Shown: in pieces, positions 13,407-19,162 of the stretch
How positions within the stretch are numbered: position 1 is the stretch's first letter
Layout: every line of letters begins with the position of its first letter
DNA from: DATJQF01 sp035505995
GTDB lineage: Bacteria; Bacteroidota; Bacteroidia; Bacteroidales; FEN-979
Assembly (NCBI GenBank): GCA_035505995.1
Contig: DATJQF010000034.1
Coordinates: 1-19,162, forward strand
Reading direction: 5' to 3'
DNA length: 19,162 nucleotides
Notes under the pieces: generated by a model
What the model saw: the letters and a program-made list of their open reading frames with translations, nothing else
Told to the model about the DNA's origin: nothing
Databases searched by the model: none
Translations under genes and position numbers: made by a program

Positions 13407-13447
13407 GTGGGAACCTCCTCGCAAGACGGGGTTCCCACTTTGTTTTT
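13407..13447 (+). terminator. Intrinsic terminator of the candidate RNA
   Basis: GTGGGAACC (13407-13415) pairs perfectly with GGTTCCCAC (13430-13438); the 14-nt apical part contains CTCGCAAGA. It is followed by TTTGTTTTT (13439-13447). The convergent membrane-protein gene stops at 13454, so this also punctuates that junction. Confidence 0.85.
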
Positions 13448-13453
13448 ATACGG

Positions 13454-14218
13454 TTACAGGATAAAAGGCAGGAAAGCTTTCCGGTTGGGCGGGTACTCCG
13501 CGAAAGTCTCCCGGTACCAGCGGTGGTGATGCAGGGCCCGGGGGATCAGGTTCACCAGGGTCCAGATGGCAAAGGCCAGGGCCGGCAGGCTCCAGGTCAT
13601 CAGCGCAAATCCCGTCCATTCGATCATCTCGCTGAAATGGTTGGGGCAGGAGATATACCGGAAAAATCCGCCGCGGGGAATGAGATACCCCGTTTCGCCC
13701 GGCTTGCGCAGATGGATCAGGATATTGTCCGAGTGCCAGTTGATGATCAGGCCGGAGGAAAAGAGGATAAATCCCAGGATGAACCTCGGATCATACAGCC
13801 AGCTCAGCTGGTATCCCCCCGAGAGATTCCCCAGGTAATACCCGTTGATGAAGGCATTGACCATGTTGAAGAAAAAGGCCATCACCACGATCGTCACCGA
13901 CATTTTCTTTCCTTTCGTCCGCAGCCGGAACGGGAAGACCAGGGTCCGGTTGATGTAATGCACCATCCAGAAGGAGAAAAAGATGTAGGGCACGATATTA
14001 TGGTGGAGTTTCCCGAAAAGGAAATAAAACGCAAAAGCCACCAGGGCGGGAGATTCCATGATGATCCACCCCAGCCGGTTGTTGATCAGCGGCCCCCACT
14101 TGGCGGTCGTATGCCTGCCGTATGGCGCCACGATCCGGAGCACGACAGGGAATATGACCAGCGCGATGGCGATCCAGATATAAACGATGGAATAGAAGAG
14201 GGAAGGATTGATCGTCAT
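13454..14218 (-). CDS. 5-alpha-reductase-like (steroid dehydrogenase C-terminal) membrane protein
   Basis: 254 residues with about six or seven hydrophobic helices (for example YSIVYIWIAIALVIFPVVL and FILGFILFSSGLIINWHSD). The C-terminal third matches the 3-oxo-5-alpha-steroid 4-dehydrogenase/ICMT-like fold: GLIINWHSDNILIHLRKPGE, then IPRGGFFRYISCPNHFSEMIEWTGFALMTW and ALHHHRWYRETFAEYPPNRKAFLPFIL. These loops form the NADPH-binding and active-site region of eukaryotic SRD5A enzymes, including the N-H-x-x-E pattern. A lipid or isoprenoid enone reductase is likely; the bacterial substrate is unknown. The start ATG at 14218 is 2 nt after the stop of the SDR gene, so the two are almost certainly cotranscribed and coupled. 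It converges on the candidate RNA, with 6 nt between the gene's stop and the end of the RNA terminator. Confidence 0.85.
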   Translation of the reverse strand: MTINPSLFYSIVYIWIAIALVIFPVVLRIVAPYGRHTTAKWGPLINNRLGWIIMESPALVAFAFYFLFGKLHHNIVPYIFFSFWMVHYINRTLVFPFRLRTKGKKMSVTIVVMAFFFNMVNAFINGYYLGNLSGGYQLSWLYDPRFILGFILFSSGLIINWHSDNILIHLRKPGETGYLIPRGGFFRYISCPNHFSEMIEWTGFALMTWSLPALAFAIWTLVNLIPRALHHHRWYRETFAEYPPNRKAFLPFIL

Positions 14219-14220
14219 GG

Positions 14221-15210
14221 TCAGGAGGTTGGTTTAAGATAACCCGCTTCAGCGAACCATTGGAAGATATCTGCAATAGTGTCCTCCAGCGGCCTGGGGT
14301 TGAATCCCAGCTCTTTTCTGGCTTTTTCGTTGCTGATATGCCGGCTGCCCTTGCTGATGATCTCCAGGGATTCGCTCGTATATAAGGGATCGGCTCCGGT
14401 GATGCGGCTGTACAGTGTGATGAACGGCAGCCCGACCCGGGCCACCCAGAACGGCATGATCACCTTCGTCGTCTTGCTCCCGGTTTGCTTCTCGATCAGG
14501 CGGGCCACCTCGCCGATGCTCCTCCAGGTCCCGGCGACCAGGTATTTCTCGCCGGTTCTTCCTTTTTCGATCGCGGCGATGGCAGCGCTCACCACGTCGC
14601 GCACATCCACCCAGTTATAGCCTCCGGGAACCAGCGCGGGGATCTGGCGGTGATAGAGCTCGAGGAACGCCTTGCCGGTAAGGGAGGGCTCAAAATCCAT
14701 CGGCCCGATGATAGCGGTCGGGCTCAGGACCAGGGCATCCATGCCCTCGGCCGCCGCCTGCCTGACAATGCGCTCGCCTTCCGCCTTCGAGCGGTCATAG
14801 GCAAACCCGTCGTCGCCGACCAGGGGCCTGGTTTCGTTCAGGACCTCGTCGAGCGGCTCGTGGTTGAATGCGTGAATGGAGCTGAAATGGATCAGCCGCT
14901 TCACCCGGGCATTCCGGGAAGCCTCCACGATATTCCGGGTTCCCTCGATATTGAGCCGCGTCACCGAACCGTCGCGGTCACCCCGGATCGAGATCTTGGC
15001 GGCCAGGTGAAAAACAATATCGGCGCCGCCGACGAACGGGATCAGGGTCTCCTTGACCAGCAGGTCGCCTTTAACCGGGGTGACATCGATATGACGGAGG
15101 GCGTAGTCGTTCTGGTGGGTGAGTGCGCGGACTTCATGGCCGGCCTCTTTCAGGGCTTTGCATAAATTCACCCCGACGTGGCCATTGGCACCCGTGACAG
15201 CAATGATCAT
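14221..15210 (-). CDS. NAD-dependent epimerase/dehydratase-like SDR
   Basis: 329 residues, an extended short-chain dehydrogenase. The cofactor motif TGANGHVG (6-13, GxxGxxG) is at the very N terminus, followed by the acidic or polar end of beta-2. VFHLAAKISIRG (67-77), HFSSIHAF (108-115) with the catalytic serine, and YDRSK (Y138, K142) complete the active site. The C-terminal half (PGGYNWVDVRDVV, AGTWRSIGEVARLIE) resembles dihydroflavonol 4-reductase and 3-beta-hydroxysteroid dehydrogenase-like members. Next to a 5-alpha-reductase-like membrane enzyme, a role in redox modification of a lipid or isoprenoid is an attractive inference, but the substrate is not visible. A minus-strand TATCTTTG lies 19 nt upstream of the start. 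Confidence 0.87.
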   Translation of the reverse strand: MIIAVTGANGHVGVNLCKALKEAGHEVRALTHQNDYALRHIDVTPVKGDLLVKETLIPFVGGADIVFHLAAKISIRGDRDGSVTRLNIEGTRNIVEASRNARVKRLIHFSSIHAFNHEPLDEVLNETRPLVGDDGFAYDRSKAEGERIVRQAAAEGMDALVLSPTAIIGPMDFEPSLTGKAFLELYHRQIPALVPGGYNWVDVRDVVSAAIAAIEKGRTGEKYLVAGTWRSIGEVARLIEKQTGSKTTKVIMPFWVARVGLPFITLYSRITGADPLYTSESLEIISKGSRHISNEKARKELGFNPRPLEDTIADIFQWFAEAGYLKPTS

Positions 15211-15229
15211 TCTGTGAAATTAAAAGAAG

Positions 15230-15237
15230 CAAAGATA
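15230..15237 (-). promoter_or_regulatory. -7 element for the SDR-reductase unit
   Basis: On the minus strand it reads TATCTTTG, a full TAnnTTTG match, 19 nt before the ATG at 15210. A GTTTC about 18-21 nt upstream is a poor -33. It shares the 145-nt intergenic region with the divergent promoter at 15301-15332. Confidence 0.55.
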
Positions 15238-15300
15238 GAAATATTCCTAAAGTTGAAACTTTTTCTCCTGTTACGGAAACGATCCGCAAAATGTTAAAGA

Positions 15301-15332
15301 TTTGCCATAGCATCAATTGTTTAATATCTTTA
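15301..15332 (+). promoter_or_regulatory. Bacteroidota-type promoter of the SRPBCC-GyrI gene
   Basis: TTTG at 15301-15304, a 20-nt spacer and TATCTTTA at 15325-15332 (one mismatch to TAnnTTTG) lie 23 nt before the ATG at 15356. Confidence 0.68.
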
Positions 15333-15355
15333 CCCTGAATAATAGAAAATAAGCT

Positions 15356-16360
15356 ATGAAAACATTTAAACGCATTCTGATTGCATTGCTGGCGATCATT
15401 GTGGTATTGCTGGTAATTGCCTTTATCCTGCCGAGGACCTATCACGTCGAACGGAGCGTCAGTATTAAAGCCGACAAGATGCAGGTATTCGATCTGGTCA
15501 GTCATCTCGGGAAATGGGATCTCTGGACGGTCTGGAACAAGAAGATGGATTCCACGGCGGTTTATACGATAAAAGGAACGGACGGAACGATTGGCGTCGT
15601 GAGAAGCTGGACAGGGAAGGTCCTGGGCGACGGGGAGATGAGCATCATGGGGCTGAACCCGGGGAACGAGATGGATTATAATCTTGCATTCAATAAAGGG
15701 AAATACCGTTCGAGCGGGAAATTCCTGTTCGAGCCGCAGGGCGATTCTGTAAAGGTGACCTGGACCAACGACGGCGACCTGGGGTATAATCCGTTCGCCC
15801 GGTACATGGGACTTTTCATGGGAAAGATGCTGGGACCCGATTTTGAAAAGGGACTGGCAAATCTTAAGAAGCTGGCAGAAGAGCGTGCCGGCTGGCCGAA
15901 GATCGAGGAGAAGACGATGCCGCAGCAGGTGGCTATGCTGATCAGGGATTCGGCCGGACCGAAGGATTACTCCCGGGTGATGGGGAAAGCTTACGGGGAG
16001 ATGATGGGCTTTGCCAAATCGAAGAAACTGAAATCTACCGGGGCGCCGTTCGCCATTTATCTGAAATGGGACTCGGTGACCAAGTTTTCGGTGATGGATC
16101 TCGGGATCCCGGTGGAGAAAATGGAAAAAGGCGCCGGCCGCATCCGGGTGGAGACCCTCCCGGCGCAGCATATCGTGATGGCCTATTATTTCGGCCCCTA
16201 CAATGCGAAGATGGCGAATACCTATTATATCCTGGACCAGTATATCAGGGAATCGGGGAAATCGGCCGCCGGGGGACCGTGGGAGATCTACATCACGGAT
16301 CCGATGTCGGAAAAGGATTCCACGAAGTGGGAGACGGATATTCTGTTCCCGGTGAAGTAA
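15356..16360 (+). CDS. Membrane-anchored SRPBCC - GyrI-like fusion protein
   Basis: 334 residues in three parts. A single transmembrane helix (about 7-27: ILIALLAIIVVLLVIAFIL) comes first. Then an SRPBCC (polyketide cyclase/START-like) domain at about 30-178, beginning YHVERSVSIKADKMQVFDLV with the conserved W-D-L-W and SWTGKVLGDGEM strands. Last is a GyrI-like effector-binding domain at about 184-334 (VAMLIRDSAGPKDYSRVMGKAYGEMMGF, LPAQHIVMAYYFGPYNAKMANTYYILDQY, EIYITDP, ILFPVK). Both halves bind small hydrophobic or drug-like ligands in other proteins. The same fusion recurs in Bacteroidota with no known function. There is no DNA-binding part, so this is not an AraC or MerR regulator; a ligand-binding role at the inner membrane is inferred. 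It has its own promoter and stands alone between the divergent SDR unit and the FN3 lipoprotein. Confidence 0.86.
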   Translation: MKTFKRILIALLAIIVVLLVIAFILPRTYHVERSVSIKADKMQVFDLVSHLGKWDLWTVWNKKMDSTAVYTIKGTDGTIGVVRSWTGKVLGDGEMSIMGLNPGNEMDYNLAFNKGKYRSSGKFLFEPQGDSVKVTWTNDGDLGYNPFARYMGLFMGKMLGPDFEKGLANLKKLAEERAGWPKIEEKTMPQQVAMLIRDSAGPKDYSRVMGKAYGEMMGFAKSKKLKSTGAPFAIYLKWDSVTKFSVMDLGIPVEKMEKGAGRIRVETLPAQHIVMAYYFGPYNAKMANTYYILDQYIRESGKSAAGGPWEIYITDPMSEKDSTKWETDILFPVK

Positions 16361-16471
16361 ACAGTTCCGGGTTTCGGGTTGATAGTCAGTAGGGCCTGGC
16401 CGGTGGGTCCAGGGGCATGCTGGTTCTAAACTGATTACTCAGACTGCTGATTGAAAACCAAATTTTACTCG

Positions 16472-18217
16472 ATGTATAGCAAAAGAATATGGGTCATGGT
16501 ATTCCTGGCATTTGCCGTCATGACCTGTAAAAAAAGCAGCGATAACAACAGCAATACCTCGAACGGGGAGACGGTCATCACCCTTGACAGCCTGGCTGCA
16601 AAGACTCCTTTCAGAACCGATGTCTATGGAAAGTTCACGACGCTGGCGGGCGGTCCCTATAAGGAGTACGGGATCTGCATGAGCCTGACCAACCATACCC
16701 CGGCCGTGAGCGATATCAAAAAGATCTTTACCGGCCAGATCTATGTCTGCCCGATCCGTGATTCGGTACTGGGATTGGAGTATGATACGACTTACTACAT
16801 GCGATTATATGTCGTCGACAACACCAATGCGGTATACAGCAACATGGTCAGCGTGAAAATTCCCGCAGCGGCGCCGGTCACCAAGAACGCGACCAATATC
16901 ACGGTCACCGCCGCAACCCTGAACGGAACCGTCAATGCCTACGGAAAGACGGCCACGGTCACGTTCGAATACGGACCCACGGCTTCTTACGGACAATCGG
17001 TGCATGCAACACCCTATACGGTGACGGGTTCTGCGCCTGTAAATGTGCATGCGGACCTTACAGGGCTGAACCCTTATACCACGTACCACTACCGGCTTAC
17101 CATTAATTATTCCGGGATCGGGAACGTACATGGAAATGATATCCAGTTTGTCTCGGGACAGATCCCTGCCCCGACCGTAACTTCCACGAATGCTTCGGAC
17201 CTGCATTACAACCGGGCTTCCATGAACGGGGAGGTCAATGCCAACGGGTACAATACGACCGTCACCTTTGAGTATGGCACCACGCTGAGTTACGGGAATA
17301 CAAAGGCCGCGACCCCGGGGTTGGTCACCGGGACGAGTACCCATGCCGTAACAGCCGCGCTCACCGGGCTTTTGCCGAATACCGGTTATAATTACCGGGT
17401 CAAGGCTGTCAGCAGCGGCGGGACCTCGGTGGGATCCAACATTGCCTTTACCACACCCTCCATCCCGGCGCCTACGGCCACCACGTTAACTGCCTCCGGC
17501 ATCACGGGTCATGCGGCCACCCTGAGAGCACGGATCAACACCCATGAAGTCCCCTGTTCGGTGTCGTTTGATTGGGGCACCAGCACTGCATATGGGCAGA
17601 CGGGATATGTTTCCGGCAATCTGAGCACGATTTCGGATACCGTGGTGCAACTGGATATCTCGGGATTGAACCCGCAGACCACCTACCATTACCGGGTGAA
17701 GGTATCGGGAGCAGGGGGGACGACCCTCGGCTCTGACATGACCTTATCCACCGCAGCCGCCATTCACATCGGCGACAGCTATGCCGGAGGTATCGTTTTT
17801 TACCTGGATGCTTCCCAGGACCACGGGATGGTATGCGCTACATCGGATCTGGATATTGCCACCTTTGGATGCCTTTATCTTTATACGCAGGAGACAGGCA
17901 CCGCGGTGGGAACGGGTTACGATAACACCTTCTGGATCGTTACCAGCTGCGGGGATCCGGGCAGTGCAGCCTACGAATGCTGGTATTCGTCATCAGGAGG
18001 TTACAACGACTGGTACCTGCCTTCGAAAGATGAATTGAACCTGATCTACGAAAATCTGTATGTAGCTCTTGGCATCGGAAATTTCCAGGACCAGCAGTAC
18101 TGGAGCTCATCCGAGTATTCCATGATTTATGCCTGGTGCCAGTACTTCTGGGACGGGCACACGGAAGCACAGGATAAAACCTTCGGGGGATATGTCCGTG
18201 CGGTAAGGTCCTTCTGA
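16472..18217 (+). CDS. FN3-like repeat lipoprotein with C-terminal DUF1566 domain
   Basis: About 581 residues from the ATG at 16472, which gives a compact signal peptide MYSKRIWVMVFLAFAVMTC ending in a probable lipid-attachment cysteine (the lipobox VMTC is loose). A TTG at 16451 in frame would add seven residues. After an Asn/Ser-rich linker there is one divergent FN3-like domain (about 35-128) and three clearly homologous ones, each with ATxLxGxVNAxG...TVTFEYG...YG...TGLxPxTxYxYRVxxxxxGG. The C-terminal ~150 residues are DUF1566 (Lcl C-terminal, C-type-lectin-like): GGIVFYLD, WYLPSKDELNLIYENL, QYWSSSEYS, VRAVRSF. Extracellular adhesion or sugar-binding roles are proposed for such proteins; no partner is visible. 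Its last base is 3 nt from the end of the convergent gene. Confidence 0.84.
   Translation: MYSKRIWVMVFLAFAVMTCKKSSDNNSNTSNGETVITLDSLAAKTPFRTDVYGKFTTLAGGPYKEYGICMSLTNHTPAVSDIKKIFTGQIYVCPIRDSVLGLEYDTTYYMRLYVVDNTNAVYSNMVSVKIPAAAPVTKNATNITVTAATLNGTVNAYGKTATVTFEYGPTASYGQSVHATPYTVTGSAPVNVHADLTGLNPYTTYHYRLTINYSGIGNVHGNDIQFVSGQIPAPTVTSTNASDLHYNRASMNGEVNANGYNTTVTFEYGTTLSYGNTKAATPGLVTGTSTHAVTAALTGLLPNTGYNYRVKAVSSGGTSVGSNIAFTTPSIPAPTATTLTASGITGHAATLRARINTHEVPCSVSFDWGTSTAYGQTGYVSGNLSTISDTVVQLDISGLNPQTTYHYRVKVSGAGGTTLGSDMTLSTAAAIHIGDSYAGGIVFYLDASQDHGMVCATSDLDIATFGCLYLYTQETGTAVGTGYDNTFWIVTSCGDPGSAAYECWYSSSGGYNDWYLPSKDELNLIYENLYVALGIGNFQDQQYWSSSEYSMIYAWCQYFWDGHTEAQDKTFGGYVRAVRSF
16872..17757 (+). repeat. 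Three tandem FN3-like coding repeats of about 300 bp
   Basis: Repeat units run from about 16872, 17169 and 17469, each ~97-100 codons. Shared landmarks are TAATLNGTVNAYG, RASMNGEVNANG and AATLRARINTHE near the start; TFEYGPTASYG, TFEYGTTLSYG and SFDWGTSTAYG in the middle; and LNPYTTYHYRL, LLPNTGYNYRV and LNPQTTYHYRV near the end. They are diverged at the DNA level, so the duplications are old. Confidence 0.8.
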
Positions 18218-18220
18218 TCG

Positions 18221-19162
18221 TCAGGGAGGGGAGGAGGGGGCTTCGGTTACGGGAAACAGCTTCAGGTTATCGATCCCCAGGTTGTTCACCACGTAAAGAT
18301 TCCAGCCGCGCAGGTTCTCCGGGTCGCGGCCCAGCATCACTTCTTTCAGGTATCTGGCGGTGATCTCCTCCATTCCTTCCAATGTTTTCCGGTACAAGGC
18401 CCCGATCTCTCCCGGGGAAAAATGCGAGGAAGCAAGGGTATGTTCCATTTTCCTCCGCTCGATCTCACAGATATCGAAATAAATATTCAGGAATGCCCTG
18501 GTGGCGGGTTCTTCAGGCAGATGATAAAAGGTCTTGCAGGCATCAAACACCGTGTAGGATCTGCAGTTGACCGAGTCCCCGAGTTCGGTCAGGTCCAGCA
18601 GAAGCTGCACTTTCAGGTGATACAGATCGGAGAGGGGCAGGCTTTTCTGCACTTCCTTCCATACCTCATTTTGCTGAAGCTTGCGGTTCAGGATAATGCG
18701 GGCCGACGGGGACCAGAAGGAGTAGTTGGATTCATAGAACTGCTGGTAATAGAATGAGTTGAGAGAATCCTTGCCGAAGGTGTTCCGGATGTCGTGGAGG
18801 AAATTCTTTCCGTAGTTGCCTTCCCTGAAATTGATCAGCGAGCCCGATTCCGCAAAGAAGCCGAGGTCTTTCTTCTGCTGTTCGGTCAGGAGCATGGCAT
18901 TGTTGCTGTTCCAGAATACATCGTTGTAAGGGATGATGGACATTTTCCGGTAGTCATCCAGGGATTCGTCGTATTCGAAATAAGGCAGGATGAAGGGCCG
19001 GCCGTAGTCATAGCAGTATATGATCCCGCTGCTGTAAATCTCCCTGACCGTACTCGGGCTGACCCCCGGCACCGAATCGCGGGAATCGCGGTAGGTAACA
19101 TGGTAATTGAAGCTGATGTGATCCGGCACCATGCCCTCATCTTCCTGCCTGAAAATATGGCT
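18221..19162 (-). CDS. Unrecognised protein, C-terminal part (5' end outside the window)
   Basis: The minus-strand frame is open from 19162 to the TGA at 18221-18223, giving 313 codons plus the stop. An internal ATG at 19132 exists, but the frame continues upstream with plausible sequence (SHIFRQEDEG), so the gene almost certainly begins outside the window. Visible features: ISFNYHVTYRDSRDSVPGV; an aromatic-rich stretch GIIYCYDYGRPFILPYFEYDE followed by IIPYNDVFWNSNNAMLLTEQQ; then a mostly helical, charged C-terminal 200 residues with two cysteines. Tails like this occur in Bacteroidota envelope proteins that carry an N-terminal carboxypeptidase-regulatory-like domain, but that domain would lie outside the window, so this is only a weak suggestion. 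No catalytic motif is visible. Confidence 0.65.
   Translation of the reverse strand, partial: SHIFRQEDEGMVPDHISFNYHVTYRDSRDSVPGVSPSTVREIYSSGIIYCYDYGRPFILPYFEYDESLDDYRKMSIIPYNDVFWNSNNAMLLTEQQKKDLGFFAESGSLINFREGNYGKNFLHDIRNTFGKDSLNSFYYQQFYESNYSFWSPSARIILNRKLQQNEVWKEVQKSLPLSDLYHLKVQLLLDLTELGDSVNCRSYTVFDACKTFYHLPEEPATRAFLNIYFDICEIERRKMEHTLASSHFSPGEIGALYRKTLEGMEEITARYLKEVMLGRDPENLRGWNLYVVNNLGIDNLKLFPVTEAPSSPP

Larger units (their letters stand above)
13130..13447 (+). ncRNA. Candidate independently transcribed structured RNA, family not recognised
   Basis: About 320 nt between a consensus promoter and an intrinsic terminator, GC-rich inside AT-rich flanks, with no credible ORF. Helices visible by eye: TTTCCGGAA (13151-13159) with TTCCGGAAA (13257-13265), a perfect 9-bp long-range helix enclosing a ~97-nt domain; CCC-GCAA-GGG (13182-13191); GGGCC-GTAA-GGCCC (13285-13298), also GNRA-capped; CGGG-GTCC-CCCG (13266-13277); GCCGG...CCGGC (13325-13342); and CAACC (13352-13356) with GGTTG (13391-13395) stacked on GTAGCT (13366-13371) with AGCTAC (13385-13390), leaving a one-sided 9-nt bulge. 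Two related segments, GGTGAAAGCAG...CCCGCAAGG (13168) and GGTGAAACAAG...CCGCAAGAG (13216), recur. I checked for the hallmarks of tmRNA, RNase P RNA, 6S, SRP RNA and group II domain V and found none. The cobalamin-aptamer core is only vaguely echoed. Confidence 0.6.

Noticed and set aside
13047..13438. Overlapping minus-strand ORFs of 122-125 codons and a plus-strand ORF of 65 codons across the RNA region
   Set aside because: Low-complexity, Pro/Gly/Arg-rich translations without family resemblance; they are what a GC-rich structured RNA gives when translated.
13108..13447. Group II intron or fragment (GTGTG at 13108, several GNRA hairpins)
   Set aside because: No domain V (AGC...GAAA...GTT hairpin), no reverse transcriptase, and a promoter -7 element sits within the supposed 5' end.
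13130..13447. RNase P RNA, tmRNA, 6S or SRP RNA
   Set aside because: No GAGGAAAGTCC / ACAGAA pair (RNase P), no tRNA-like ends or tag ORF (tmRNA), no long central bubble closed by end pairing (6S), and too long with no SRP domain IV loop.

Overview
The window looks like a chromosomal segment of a Bacteroidota bacterium, probably an uncultured or environmental one. Four things point that way: (i) the block rpmG - DUF4295 - ftsY - rimO, typical of the phylum; (ii) two secreted proteins ending in type IX secretion (T9SS) sorting domains; (iii) a SusC-less TonB receptor next to a BtuG-like beta-propeller lipoprotein; (iv) intergenic sequences repeatedly matching the Bacteroidota promoter TTTG-N19/21-TAnnTTTG. 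Codon third positions are GC-rich by eye, while intergenic regions are AT-rich. I see no tRNA, rRNA, CRISPR array, transposase or phage gene.

Layout. 1-615 (-): N-terminal two thirds of a XerD recombinase, cut by the window edge. 659-3472 (+): rpmG, a DUF4295 gene and a strong intrinsic terminator, then ftsY and rimO. 3496-4817 (+): a secreted YwqK/MORN-like repeat protein and a hotdog-fold thioesterase. 4843-6169 (-): a small basic lipoprotein overlapping a membrane-anchored class C beta-lactamase-like serine hydrolase. 6211-11793 (+): a four-gene surface operon made of a T9SS-exported beta-propeller, a T9SS-exported surface protein, a BtuB-like TonB receptor (TTG start) and a BtuG-like lipoprotein (GTG start). 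11807-12247 (+): OsmC-like protein, whose 3' end overlaps a convergent NudL-type Nudix hydrolase (12210-12890, -). 13093-13447 (+): an intergenic unit with its own promoter, GNRA-capped hairpins and a terminator, read here as an independently transcribed structured RNA of unknown family. 13454-15210 (-): an NAD-dependent epimerase/dehydratase-like SDR and a 5-alpha-reductase-like membrane protein, coupled 2 nt apart. 15301-16360 (+): membrane-anchored SRPBCC-GyrI fusion. 16472-18217 (+): FN3-like repeat lipoprotein with a C-terminal DUF1566 domain. 18221-19162 (-): C-terminal part of an unrecognised Bacteroidota-type protein.

Functionally, the two most interesting regions are 6211-11793 and 13093-13447. 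The first is best read as an outer-membrane capture and import system for cobalamin or a related corrinoid; this rests on gene-family context, and no cobalamin riboswitch fits in its short leader. The second is the candidate ncRNA. The remainder is housekeeping (protein targeting, ribosomal S12 modification, chromosome dimer resolution, CoA-pyrophosphate cleanup) or surface and lipid-related accessory genes.
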